A program made the translations under genes and the position numbers. A stretch of 64,000 nt of DNA from Adiantum capillus-veneris (Eukaryota > Streptophyta > Polypodiopsida > Polypodiales > Pteridaceae). Positions 37,944-49,250 of the stretch are shown here, one piece after another; the stretch's first letter is position 1, and the number at the start of each line of letters is the position of its first letter. Location of the stretch: positions 2,586,501-2,650,500 of the forward strand of contig CM043954.1 of the NCBI GenBank assembly GCA_014529385.2. Reading direction: 5' to 3'. Below the pieces are notes generated by a model, which worked only from the letters and a program-made list of their open reading frames with translations, was not told the DNA's origin and searched no databases.

Positions 37944-38906
37944 TCAACTTAGGACACTGTTGATCAAGTGATCATTAGCTTTACAATAATGGCAACGCAT
38001 CTTCTGTTTGCCCTTATCACCAAAATTTTCAGATGAAGTACTGCCAGAAGCAGAAGCATTGGGTACAGAAGTTTTGCCACTCGCAGCAGAACCATAAGAA
38101 GTGGTTGCATTGTTGTTACCACCCTTTCTTTGAGAAGCAATAAAAGCATGTTCAATTGCATGCTGCCTAGTCTTGTTTTTTTTGGAAAGTGACTCTTGCA
38201 ACAGCAATGTGCATAATGCATCAAACTTGACAACTTTAGGATTTCCTTGGGTCATTAGTCTCCAAGTACTAGCAAAAGTCTGGTATGAATCTGGTAAGGC
38301 ATCAAGAACAGTCTGCACAAGGGAGCTGTTTGAAATGACTTCACCTACAGAAATAAGTTGCTCATTGATATCCTTGACACCAGCAAGGAAAGTGTCCATA
38401 TCATCTTCCTCATGCATAATCTTCGATTCCAACTCTTTATGCAGCAAAGCAATTTTAGCCTCATTGTGGCTTGCATAAAGACCTGCTAGAATATCCCAAG
38501 CCTATTTTGCAGATTATGTTGAACGAATGTGTGGGACAATGGTGCGCTTCACAGACAACACAATCAATGCATGAGCCTGCGCATCCTTTACATCCCAACG
38601 AGATTGTTCTGCCATAGGCAAAACAACTCTAATAGCAGCAATCCTTGCCGCAAGACCTGCAACATCCTCAACATTGCCTACATCCTCAGAACCAGGACGT
38701 ATATCAATGCCCTCCATAATATTCTAGACGCCCTTTGACACAAGAACATGTTGCATCATGTAAGCCCACATAGGGTAATTGTCCCCATCCAATCTGTCCT
38801 CAGCAGCAAACATCTTGAACACATTTGTGTTGTTGTCAGCCATGGTAAATGTTGCACCTGATGTGAAAACTACCCAAAAAGAGGAGAAACAGAGTGAGAA
38901 CAACAC
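37944..38906 (-). pseudogene. Copia-C gag (three broken frames)
   Basis: Gag starts near 38,842 with MADNNTNVFKMFAAEDRLDG and continues through stops into the UBN2-type domain (LLHKELESKIMHEEDDMDTF, LVQTVLDALPDSYQTFASTW). It ends with an incomplete zinc knuckle (CHYCKANDHLINS) whose last Cys is lost. Confidence 0.8.
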
Positions 38907-39157
38907 GTGCTATATAGCACAAACCGTAGAAGATTGTAAGGCACCTGTTATGCAGAAAACGGGACTAAGAAAAATTTTGCACAAAATGATGAAATTTCCT
39001 ATGTAGACTTTCCTATAGTGGAAATGGAGGCCTAAATAGCCTGAATCACTGAAATGAATGCTCACCAAACCTCACTGAAATCAAATAAAGTGAGCAGGCG
39101 TGTGCTGGAGCAGCTAGCAACTAAGCCCGAGAGGATGCAACCTACTCTGATACCAAT

Positions 39158-39386
39158 TGTTGGGATTGGGGTTGCAGAGAAACGCACACAGCTTGGAGAA
39201 GATGAAGGAATCTCAAGGCACACAATAGAGAGTGTGTTACTTAGTGTGCAATGGAAAGATAGATATCCCTAGAGTGATGGGTGTTATACAATGCATGGGG
39301 GAAAAAAACCTCCTAAAGAGGGGAAAAAATGCCCCGGTGGTCCTAGTTGTGTTCACACACATCACTACCACATGTATATGGTAGCA
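39158..39386 (-). repeat. Copia-C 5' LTR
   Basis: 229 bp, beside the primer-binding site at 39,144-39,155 and followed by AATGA. Confidence 0.92.
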
Positions 39387-39391
39387 AATGA

Positions 39392-39995
39392 GAGTGAACC
39401 AATTGTTTCAATCAAGGTAATCACCGGAGCCGAGGCTAAGAAAAGGAAACATAACTCCTCTGATGATTTGAAGAATACAAAACTTTCCTCTCAAAAGACC
39501 AAAAGAAACAGAAGCAAAAGGTATGAGATGAGGAAACAGAAACAAAGAGTTGAAATCAAGGAGAAAGCAAAGAAGCTATTCTAGAAAAAGGTGAAAGAAA
39601 CTGGAAGCAAAATCAAAGAAACCGCCATGAAATCTGGAGGATCAATTTTGGTTGACAAAATTTTTGATCCAATTAATGTAGCCTTGGAAGCTTACCAAGC
39701 GGGACTTAAAGCAGGCCAAAACATGGAAAAAAAATGGGAAAACTATCCTTGTCCAGACATGGAAGCAGCTAAGCTTGAAGCTTATAAAAATTTGGTAAGA
39801 ATTACTCAACAGATGCTAGAAAAACAGAAACCCAAGCTTGAGAGTATGGCAAAACTTGAGGAGCTTGTGGTAGGAACTAGTAAAGAGAAATCCGAAGTCG
39901 TAGTAGAACCGCAACTTGAAACAAAAGAGCCAGAACTTATAGTGCCGGATAGTGAAGATGCCTTAGATGGAATTCCATTTGTAGAAGAGGACTAG
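39392..39995 (+). pseudogene. Gypsy-A gag C-terminal charged region
   Basis: Frames 39,291-39,584 and 39,591-39,995 are separated by one stop. They are rich in Lys and Glu (KKRKHNSSDDLKNTKLSSQK), with the predicted helix SGGSILVDKIFDPINVALEA and an acidic end. No catalytic motif is seen. I assign it to the Gypsy by position, and by the ESEPIV repeat that continues from the left of Copia-C. Confidence 0.6.
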
Positions 39996-40341
39996 CCAGG
40001 ACACTTATGGGAAAAAGTTAGAGAGATTAATGATGGGAGCCTAACTTTGAAGTCAACTCCTATAGAGGAAGTTTGGTTAGACAACCTACCTCCTGATATG
40101 GACAGAAGCTTCAGGAATGTCTAAACCATTGACTTTGAAAACACTATCCTCTTATTTGGGAGATAACAAAGATAAATCCATAGTGTGTAAAACTACTCAG
40201 GTAAAGAGAGCGGAATAGACCCTAGAAGTAGACAACATCCATTCAATCATGTCTACTTCCATCCAATGCACTCTTAGTTTAGGAGAACTGCTAAAAATCA
40301 GACCATAATTATGGAATGATCTACAAAAAACTCTGGAGAAG

Positions 40342-40974
40342 GTGGGGATAACAGGGCTAATCGCAAAAAAGTTGAGAAAATTGAAACACGAATTAGATAA
40401 CAAAGAGATTAGATCCGTTCCAATGAACAAAGTTGGAGAATACTACGAAAGGGAAAAAGGAAACACAACCCTTCCAGCGAGATATAATGACATAGAAACC
40501 ATGGCAATATTGGATAGTGGGGTAGACATAGCCATAGCCACGAAAGCAGTATAGGAATCTTGGGTACAACCAGCCATTAGAAAAACTCAAATGAAATTGC
40601 AATTGGCTGATGGACATATCAAAAGACCCTTAGGACTGCTTGAAAAAGTGATAGTTAATTCCTCTGGGATTGAATATCAACACACTTTTGCCATAGTAGA
40701 CTTTGGTAAGAAACTCAATTACAAAATCATCTTGGGAAGATCTTTTATACGACAAGTACAACTCATCCAAGCTTGGAGAAACCATTATCTGTACTTGAAG
40801 AAAGTGGGATCAATAACAAGGGTTAATCTAAAAGATCACGCTTATAGAGATGTCATGAAAATGCCCGTACAAAAATTCGATTCAGTCTCTTTGGCTGAAA
40901 CTAAGCTTCCATCTTGGTTGAGCAAAGACACTCCTATTTGGATGTGTGGAGCCTTGGAAAATGGGAGCTTGAAA
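40342..40974 (+). pseudogene. Gypsy-A retropepsin (aspartic protease)
   Basis: The segment ETMAILDSGVDIAIATKAV carries the DSG active-site motif. ADGHIKRPLGLLEKV and NYKIILGRSFI (the ILGR flap-partner motif) follow, as in Ty3 proteases. A single TAG at 40,552 interrupts the frame. Confidence 0.85.
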
Positions 40975-40979
40975 TGAGA

Positions 40980-42060
40980 AGAATGTATCTTAGAAACGGA
41001 TTGCACAGACGAAGCCTATGTACCTGAATCCTTTCCAGAGCATATGTTTGAGCCATTTGAATGGACTCAAATTTTAGCGACAATGGATGTATGTGTAAAT
41101 ACGTCTATGTCTACTCAATTTTGCAATAAGGACGGCTATGACATAATTCCCATACAAATGATATCAACCCTTCACGTTGAAGACAAAATTCACTCATCCA
41201 AGGACTCGATGAAAGCTCAAGAAGTCTTTTCAGACCTCTACTATGATGCAACATATGAGTTAGAAGAACATTCAACTACCTCAGATGATTCGAGGTCAGA
41301 ATAAGAACATGTGAGACCTAAGCTACTCATAAAAGGAGGGGACGAAAAGTTTTTTGACTTTTTTAACCAAAAACCGAGAAGATAGAAATGGTATAGAAGG
41401 AAAAGAGACACTAGAAACTTGAAAGCTAGACCTATGCCGTCAGTCTCCAGTAGAACACATTTCCTGATGCAGATAGATGCACATGATTGTATCAAGGACA
41501 AAATCACTGGTAGATATCCTTTTAACAAAAATCTGGAAATGTCGAAAACATCAAGAAAAACCAAAAAGGAAACTCAAGCAAAACCAAAAAACCAGGACAA
41601 TAATTCAACCATGACACGAGTTGAACAAAGAATGAAATATCAAGAGTTGAAAAAAGGTCTAAAAGAGATATATACAACAAAAATGGAAACCACTAAAGAG
41701 GATGGTAAAGATGTAATGAGTGTTCCATCCCATTACAAGAAATATACTCTTCAAGACCGAAAAATCATAGTCGAACAACCTGTCAGGGAACTACAAAAAC
41801 AGGGCAAGTCCTACGAGGGACCTAAAAACGCAAAAAAGATAGATCTGGTCGAACCAAGAGAAGAGCCTAAACCTACCTACATGGCAAATGACCTGACGGA
41901 AGAAGAAGAAGAGCTTCTGTTAAGCTTACTTGAAAGAATACCAAGGTATCTTTGCTTAGTCTTATAAGGATCTCAAGGGTGTTGATCTAGAAATCTATCA
42001 ACATACCATACCCATGAGAGATGATGCAAAACCAAGTAGACAAAGGCCATACACATATAA
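40980..42060 (+). pseudogene. Gypsy-A protease-RT linker
   Basis: Frames 41,044-41,304 and 41,419-41,967 encode charged, low-complexity sequence. They end in ANDLTEEEEELLLSLLERIP, the usual helix just before a Ty3 RT. A frameshift near 41,960 leads to KDLKGVDLEIYQHTIPM, the start of the RT region. Confidence 0.65.
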
Positions 42061-42783
42061 TGAACATTTGCCAGAAAGATCAAAGAAGAGATTGAAAATC
42101 TAAAGGAAGCCGAATTCATTTATGAAGTTGAACACACAGATTGGGTGTCTCCAATTATGGTAGTACCAAAGAAAAATGGAAAATTACGAGTGTGTGTCAA
42201 TCTCAAGAAAGTGAATGCAGCTACCATTAGAGACAAATTTTCTCTTACAATCACTGAGAATGTTTTAGAACGAGTTGCAAGAAAAAAAGCTTACAACTTT
42301 TTAGATGGCTTTTCGGGATACAATCAACTTTTGGTTGACCCCAAGGATCAGCATAAAACTGCATTTGCGGCTGAATGGGGTATTTTTACCTATCGGGTTA
42401 TGCCTTTTGGGTTAACTAATGCTCCTGCCACCTTTCAAAGATTGATGAGCCATGATTTTAAAGAATATCTTCGGAATTTATTGGAAGTATATATGGATGA
42501 TCTATGTGTACATTCATCAATCCGGACTGATCATTTTGAACACCTCCAAAAGGTATTCAAAAAATGTAGACTTTATAGGATTTGCTTAAATCTTGAAAAG
42601 TGCACATTCATGGGTAGACAAGGAAAAATTCTTGGACATATAGTGTCTAAAAATTGCATAGCTACTAATATGATAAAATTCATGTTATTGCTAATTTTCC
42701 TAGACCAACAACAGTCAAGGGGGTTGAAGCCTTCATGGAACATTGTGGATATTACAAACAGTTTATTTACATGTACGCTATAA
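42060..42783 (+). pseudogene. Gypsy-A reverse transcriptase
   Basis: Motifs are WVSPIMVVPKKNGKLRVCVN, FLDGFSGYNQLLVDPKDQHK, TYRVMPFGLTNAPATFQRLM and VYMDDLCVHS, with YMDD near 42,490-42,501. Then LEKCTFMGRQGKILGHIVS. A frameshift follows near 42,690. Expected catalytic Asp residues are present. Confidence 0.92.
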
Positions 42784-42848
42784 TTGCAAAACCCATGTAT
42801 AGCTTGATCACACACTTTGAATGGACTTATGAGTGTTAAGAATCCTTC

Positions 42849-43301
42849 ATGAAGCTTAAGCAAGCTCTCACTTCAGCTCCAATATTGAAAACACCATATT
42901 GGAATAAGATATTCCACATACATGTAGATGCTTCCAACTTTTCCATCAGCTATATACTAGCTCAACCAGGAGATGGGAAAATTGATTTTCCTATTTCTTA
43001 TGCTAGCCAACATTTGAATATGGCAAAAAATAACTATACCACCACCGAGAGGGAAGGGCTAGGAATTATCTATGCCATAAAAAAGTATAGACATTACCTA
43101 TTAGCAAACAAATTTGTGTTCTTTGTGGACCACCAAGCTTTATTGTACTTGGTCAACAAGCCATGCAACACAGGAAGAATAGTGAGATGGTTCATCATTC
43201 TTTTGGAATTTGATTTCATTGTAGTTGTAAAAAAGGGCACCACTCATCAAAGAGCAGATCATTTGTCAATAATCTTTTCAAGAGAACCACCTAAGGGGTA
43301 G
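42849..43301 (+). pseudogene. Gypsy-A RNase H
   Basis: The frame has IFHIHVDASNFSISYILAQP (catalytic D), TTTEREGLGIIYAIKKYRHY (catalytic E) and FVDHQALLYLVNKP. It ends in THQRADHLS, equivalent to the usual NxxADALSR end. Confidence 0.9.
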
Positions 43302-43429
43302 ATGATGATCTACCGGATGCATATATGTTCTCCATTGAAATAGTACCTTGATGGTCAAAAAACATGGTATCATTGATGACCATAGCTTAAGTGGATTTGC
43401 AAATACCACTTCCTATTACAATCGGATTA

Positions 43430-43700
43430 ATTGAGCAATCGGCTATGTATGAGTTACTAGCTGGAAGGTTATACAAAAGAAATGAGATGGAATATTGCTC
43501 TTATGCATTAATCCTGAGGAGAAAACCCAATACCTAAGTCAAGCACATATTACCATAGTAGGACTTCACTTTGTGGAAGACCAAACTATGTGACGGATCT
43601 TGAGACTCAGAGTATTTTGGCCAACTATGAAGAGTGATGTTCATTCTTTTGTGAAGAATTGTCCTCAATGTCAAAAACAAGCACCCATACCTCATGTGAC
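43430..43700 (+). pseudogene. Gypsy-A first H2C2 zinc-binding module
   Basis: After AGRLYKRNEMEYC comes QAHITIVGLHFVEDQ, then WPTMKSDVHSFVKNCPQCQK. The His-x6-His near 43,546-43,569 and Cys-x2-Cys near 43,660-43,671 make a complete integrase-type H2C2 finger, with one in-frame TGA at about 43,591. A second such module follows 370 bases on, which is unusual. Confidence 0.75.
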
Positions 43701-43779
43701 ATTGTTCCAAATGTCGCTTATTCCTAAGTGGAGTAACTATCTAGTTACTTACTTATCAAGCCGAACATTTCCTCAGGAT

Positions 43780-44749
43780 ATGAGTAAATGCCATCAAAGA
43801 GCAATTGGAATTGAAGCAAGAGACTATGCTCTTATTGAAAACCAATTGTATCGGAGAGGTAAAGATCAACAACTGCGCCTTTGTGCAAATGAAGACGAAT
43901 ATATTTCCATTATAGAACAAGCACATACTGGATTAGCTGGAGGTCACTTTTCTAGTGAGACCACCGCAAGAGCAATCTTAATGGCAGGCGTATGGTGGCC
44001 AACACTTTTTGCGGATGCCAAGGATTATGTTCAAAGGTGTGATGCATGTCAACGAGTAAAAATACCAACTCATGTAGATAGCATGCCCTTAAGACCAATG
44101 ATGGGGGCTAGAGATTTTGCAAAATGGGGTATAGATTTTGTTGTGCCAATACAGCCACCTGCTTATAGAACCCAAGCTCAAAATATCATTGTAGCTACGG
44201 ACTATTTGACCAAGTGTGCCAAGGCTAAAGAAACTCAAAAGAATGATGCCAGAACCACCGCCGCATTCTTATATGAGTATGTGTTCACAAGATATGGACT
44301 GCCAATAGAAATTGGCAGTGATAGGGGAACTCATTTCCTCAATGAGGTAATTGAGTATTTGCTTAATGAGTTTATGGTCATCCATAACAAATCGGCTCCC
44401 TATCACACAAGCAAATGGACAAGCTGAGCATACGAATAAAATTCTTAGCTCAGTATTGACTAAAGTGGTTAGTTTAGGAAGGATAGATTGGGAAATGAAT
44501 CTCCATGCTGCTCTATTGGCTTATCGAGTTTCATTCAAAACAGCTTTAAATGCTACACCCTTTAACCTTGTTTATGATCTTGATGCCATACTGCCAATAG
44601 GATTTCTATTGCCGACACTAAGAGTATCTAAGGATCTTGAGTGGACTCGACATGAATTTTTAGAGAGGCTTGAAGATTTAGAAAAGCTTGATGGGAAAAG
44701 GCTAACTGTTGTAGCTTACATCTATGCACAAAAGCGGAAACAAAAATAG
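43780..44749 (+). pseudogene. Gypsy-A integrase: second H2C2 module and catalytic core
   Basis: The second zinc module reads QAHTGLAGGHFSSETTARAI ... WWPTLFADAKDYVQRCDACQ. The core follows: FAKWGIDFVVPI (first D), IVATDYLTKCAKA (D), GLPIEIGSDRGTHFLNEVIE (D of SDRG), then after a one-frame change at about 44,410 QANGQAEHTNKIL (catalytic E). LLAYRVSFKTALNATPFNLV is the usual end block. The enzyme would insert cDNA into the host genome if intact. Confidence 0.9.
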
Positions 44750-45060
44750 TTCTTTGATTCCCATCTAATACCAAAAATCTTCAAAAAAGGGGACTTACTT
44801 TTAGTCTATTCCCTTAAGCAACACATTCCCAAGTTTAAGGAAAAGGGAAACGGACCGTTTATCATTGAAGATGTATCTCCAAGTGGAGCAGTTAAGTTCT
44901 CCACCCTTGCTGGTGAACCAATGGCTAATTGGATTAGTGGATGTTGTTTAAAGAAGTAAAATTTGCCACTAACCAATGAATTGCTGAAAAGGATGCATGC
45001 AGCTAAGCAAAGAAAGATAAAACGACGTCAGGTTATTGATGAAGCTAAAGAGGAAGCTCG
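44750..45060 (+). pseudogene. Gypsy-A integrase C-terminal domain
   Basis: The sequence GDLLLVYSLKQHIPKFKEKG and GPFIIEDVSPSGAVKFSTLA matches the beta-barrel end of Ty3 integrases. No chromodomain is seen after it. The frame is open to a stop at about 44,958. Confidence 0.7.
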
Positions 45061-45169
45061 GCTTTGAGTACTCAAAAGGAAAACTGCTCTCAAGAATCAA
45101 CAAATACCTATTCCCATCAACACTCTGAAACCAGATGACCGACAATGGGAATTGCAGAAAGATGCAGTG

Positions 45170-45749
45170 TCAACAGATGATGAATGGTTAGATGGAATGG
45201 ACCTTCGCATCAAAGTACAGCTAAACAATCATAGCACAAATGCATTGGTCAATATAGGAGCTCGAGTAAATAGTTAGTTATTCCACGTATAAGAAAGCAA
45301 CAAGTCATTCTTTGATAGCAAGAATAGCTACTATTAAAGGATGCAACAAGAACCCAACACAAACATTGAAAGTAGTCAACTTAAATGTGATAGAACATGG
45401 AGGTTCATGTCCTCATTAGTTTGTATGCTTACCAGATGAACACATGAATGAAAGAATGATTCTTGGAATCCCATGGATGAGGAATTACAAGGCAGCACCA
45501 GACTGGGATACGAATCAGCTCAAGCTATCACCTAAAGGTGGACAACTCATTGTTCCAATTGCACCAAGCAAAGAGGAATGGAAAGGAGGTTACCAACAGA
45601 GCAAACCACAAAGCAATCAATCTTCTCCATCGTATCGACAAGTAAATGCTACAAGTAGCATGCAAGGAGTGAGGCAAATTTGGGTACCAAAAGCACAGCT
45701 TAAGGACAAGCCAATCCAACGTTCAAAAAACAAAGAGGAGCATCTCTGA
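45170..45749 (+). pseudogene. Second retropepsin-like segment downstream of integrase
   Basis: The segment DLRIKVQLNNHSTNALVNIG resembles the active-site strand of a retropepsin with Asn in place of Asp and Ile in place of Ser. After frameshifts it continues to NERMILGIPWMRNYKAAPDW, the ILGxPWL-type motif of chromovirus or sushi-class proteases. A Gln/Ser-rich tail (45,590-45,749) follows. It lies after the integrase, where no protease is expected. It may be the start of another element or a captured domain. Confidence 0.55.
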
Positions 45750-46250
45750 GCAAGGAACCTAACACGAAATGGATTTGGAAGAAAAAGGAGCACTTATCTT
45801 CTTCGCCAACTGTGAAACCAATTAAGCAATGGAGAGTTAAGACTCAGAGACTCCACCACACCATTCTGATCAAGGCAAAGCAAGATACCAATGGTGGGTA
45901 AAAGCTCGACAACAATCACTATTGATATCAACAACTCAGGAAATCAGTATACCAAAGCATCTTGATGGTACAATAAAGAAAAGAGCACACAATCTACAAG
46001 ATTTTCTCTTTGGAAGACAGCATCAAAAAACCTCGACAGCAGAAACCCTTGAGTTAATTACTCAAGACCCAACTCTTACACATCATAATGATTTTAATTG
46101 CATTGATCTTCAAAGCATGGTAGATCCACCCAAGGCTATGCATAAACACAATTGTTCAACCCATGCACAGTCGTCCCGGAGTACACCATCTAGGAGGGGT
46201 GGAAGGGAACTAAGTAATTAAGGGCAATGTTTGAAGAGGGAGGAAAAAGT
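45750..46250 (+). other. Gypsy-A 3' region with polypurine tract
   Basis: Contains one short frame (45,922-46,221) of no recognised family. The purine-rich run at 46,234-46,249 is the probable plus-strand primer site just before a 3' LTR. Confidence 0.45.
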
Positions 46251-48350
46251 TGATGTTAACGTGTGATTTTTTACAAAATTATCTAGTAATACCCTTATAA
46301 ATCATCAAGAGGGGAAATTTAACTGATAACATCCCTCGATGAGTGTAAATAGTGTATATACTATGAGAAAATCATCAAAGATTAGTCTTTTTTTGTTATT
46401 TTTCATCATTTTTCTTGATATTGAGACTTAAAAATGGAGAAATCCAACAAAAAACAATAAAGTTGTATTTTGTAATGGATTTTCTTAATTATTGGATTTT
46501 CACTTTGCTTTTTTAGCACATTTTGTTTTTTTCTTTGATTTTTTCAATAAATAGGTCAAAAATTAACAATAAATAGCAAATGAGCTCAGATGGAAAAATT
46601 GAAGATACACTAATGATCAAAAAGACAAGGCGGACAGGCACAAAAAATTAATCAAATCGGCAGATGGAAGCGGGAAGCCTAAATTAGGCGACCAAAGCCT
46701 ACTTTTGCAAAATTCTTGCAGAATGAGCTACAGGGGTCCGATTGGAGAGATTTTTGGGTCTAACATAGATTTCACGGCTTGATAGAACTAACAAGGGAAT
46801 TTGGGAAAAAATGGTTTGGGAAGTCCAAGTATAGATATCTAGAGTACTCTAAAATCATCCTCATTTCCACTTGTCGACTTTGGAGAGAGAGCTTTCGACC
46901 TTCTTTGCACGCATTTTCCAGAATCCACAGTCGCCCGTTTACAACGCCGTCTCACAGAAGACATGAGGGGTAAGTTCTATACTTATCAATGATCCATTCT
47001 GTACGATCAATAGCTAGTCTATACCTCAGGAAAAAACCCTAGAATCAGAGCAGTGCACGAAGTCCTACGACCAAAAATTGACCATAGCGGCCTGTCAGCT
47101 CAACCAAATCGGACAAGACTTGAACCGTAGCATGCCCCTACATAATAGAACACTTCTATATCAACAATTGACCATTTGGCAGGGGTCGAGGGGGTCCCAA
47201 GTAGAAAAGGTAGGTTTTTGGAAGAGACCAGAATTGGATTCTGACTCCACAGACAGCTTATAGACTGGGTGGTTGGCTCCATAAAATCAATCAAGGCAAC
47301 CTCTCGAAAAGAAGAAAACAGCTCGAAGGCTACAAAGCATCAAATTTGACATACGAAGTCAAACTGACTCCAACTGGGCCAAAAATGAATGAGTTGCTTC
47401 AGGACTATGTAGCGGATAAGTCTATAGTCTCAAAATTGACTAACCAACTCCACAGGCCATGTAGTCACAAAAATCGGTGAATTCAGAGTCGACAAAGCAT
47501 GAAGTGATGCCGACAGGACAAAACATTACCAAATTCAAGGACTTGTTTTAGGTATATTAGGTCAAAATTTGTCAAGTTTTGCAAAAAAAGTTGACTGCTC
47601 TAAATAATCGCAATTATTTGCTTTTGCAATTTTTGGCTTGAAAATGGTATCTTCACATCACCCATCACTTGTGCACACCTATTACATGCCACATTTCAAA
47701 TATGAGCCAAAATGGTTCATGATAACTTGGAAAATTGTCAAAAAAACGCAAAGAAGTCCTTTCAAACCAATTTCTGAGTTATCAGTCACATTTTTTGATC
47801 CAAATCACCTCATATCAGATACACAGGGTATACATCATGCCTAGAACCAATTTGCACCAAAAAATATTCATTTTGATGAAAAAGTTAATAATCGCGATTA
47901 TTTACTTTTTTGCCAAGATGGAGGGAAATTGCAACTTTGCCTTCATAGGACCAAAGCATATGATTTCCTAAGCCCACTGACCAAGTTTGAACAAATTTGG
48001 AGCTCAAAATCTCAAAATTCCTTTATATCTACTATTTCAGAGACAAAAACCCTAAATCTAGCACCATTCTCACCCTGTGCACTCAAGTGAGCCCACACTT
48101 CACTCAGAGTATCTAATTGATATGTATTTCAAGCCTATCATGCCAAAATTGCAAAAAGTTAAAAAAATTCATCAACTGTAAATAATTGCGATTATTTACT
48201 TTTGTTGCAAATTTTTGCTTGGACTTATTGATTTTGATCTTTACATGTTTTTATGCATCTATGCATGTTCAAAAATTGATTTGAAGTAAATTGGACTCAA
48301 TTTGTCAGCAATTCAAACTGAAGGGCATTTCAGAGTGGTAATGGCAAAAT
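46251..48350. other. AT-rich region, possibly Gypsy-A 3' LTR, with a spaced palindrome
   Basis: No coding frame is recognised. Three copies of a 16-base palindrome of the form AATAATCGCGATTATT lie at 47,603-47,618, 47,887-47,902 and 48,181-48,196, about 290 bases apart. Each is followed by a TTACTTTT- or TTGCTTTT-like stretch. This hints at an old tandem repeat of about 290 bp. It may be part of a long LTR starting TGATGTTAACG at 46,251, but I could not find its right end. Confidence 0.4.
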
Positions 48351-48359
48351 TTTCTAACT

Positions 48360-49250
48360 TTGGCCACTTATTCACTTAACGGGAGCAATGCAAGCTGTGG
48401 AGAAGGCCAAGAAGAGGGTCTCTCAAAAAGAGAAGCTGCAAGAGCTGCCACCATATCAACTGGACCCAGTTCAGTAAAGATAGCCAAGGCAACATATCTA
48501 TCCAGAGAACAGCTTGAAGAAAACAACACCACAGCTTTCACAGGCAAGTTTAAAAGTGAAGAAGGACACCAGGTTGAGTTGCTGCTGTTGCCAAAAGAAA
48601 TCTATGATGTCGTGACAAAGCCCGACACAAAAGAAGCTAACAGAAGGCTTGGACTCAGAGAATTCTATGACAAAGAACCATGTGGTGTAGACTTCCAAAA
48701 AGCCTATGAGCTCTTGTCTACAATCTAAGAAGATGCAATATTCAAAGCAAAGGATCAATGATCAGGCAACCTTTTTGCGACAAACAAGGAAAAATCCAGC
48801 AGGTACCTCGATCAAAGGTACAGATGAAGTATACAAAGCTTTAGAAAAGAAGAACGAGGATCTTGAACTTGAGCTAAAGCTAGAACAGCCACAACGACGA
48901 GACCTTGCACTAATGCGGGTACCAAGAGAGGAACAGCTGCTCAAGCAGAGGCTTCTTCCTTTCTCGCTGACAATTTGGCCCTTGCGATTGGGTGCTATAT
49001 TTCCATGTGGCTCACTCCATTTCCATGTGGCATATCTACAACTTCCCATTGCAACTGCCCCAAAACCCTTATGCCCTTGGTGCTTCATTCAGTTATGGCA
49101 AGCCATCCGATTGTGGAGCATTGATGCGCCCCTTAGCATGCAAACACGTCTTCTGCATTCATGAACTACTTCAGAGGCTCAAGACCATCTTCGACTCTTA
49201 GATTTTGAAGTTTCGGATGATGAAATACACAAACGGGTGCAAGGTGCTAC
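48360..49250 (+). pseudogene. Unrecognised coding-like remnant
   Basis: Two frames (48,360-48,728 and 48,706-49,164) have protein-like composition. One contains FYDKEPCGVDFQKAYELLST, the other a Lys/Glu-rich coiled-coil-like run (YKALEKKNEDLELELKLEQ). I do not recognise the family. It may be a gag relic or the remains of a host gene. No start, splice signal or partner supports function. Confidence 0.25.

Larger units (their letters stand above)
34209..39386 (-). mobile_element. Copia-C: minus-strand LTR retrotransposon nested in Gypsy-A
   Basis: LTRs at 34,209-34,436 and 39,158-39,386 (228 and 229 bp) have TGTTGG/GTAACA-type ends. The target duplication AATGA lies at 34,204-34,208 and 39,387-39,391. 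The primer-binding site (TGGTATCAGAGT) is at 39,144-39,155. Gag, integrase, RT and RNase H remnants run right to left. The LTRs differ at roughly 18-20 positions, so this insertion is older than Copia-A. All coding parts are broken. Copia-D at the right edge is the same family. Confidence 0.93.
39387..46250 (+). mobile_element. Gypsy-A: Ty3/Gypsy retrotransposon, right part after the Copia-C insertion
   Basis: Order on the plus strand: gag tail, retropepsin, RT, RNase H, integrase. This is Ty3/Gypsy order (integrase last). A further retropepsin-like segment follows the integrase. A purine-rich tract at 46,234-46,249, followed by TG, suggests the 3' LTR begins at 46,251. Its other end is not found. 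Many stops and frameshifts show it is dead. Confidence 0.85.

Noticed and set aside
34168-39425. A 31-base target duplication around Copia-C
   Set aside because: The true 5-bp duplication AATGA is present, and the longer similarity is explained by a tandem repeat already in the Gypsy.
39291-39995. A host gene with a coiled-coil protein
   Set aside because: It lies directly between gag and protease of Gypsy-A, overlaps the Copia-C LTR and is interrupted by a stop.
48360-49164. A new host gene
   Set aside because: The frames are short, broken and without a recognised domain; left as an unassigned remnant.
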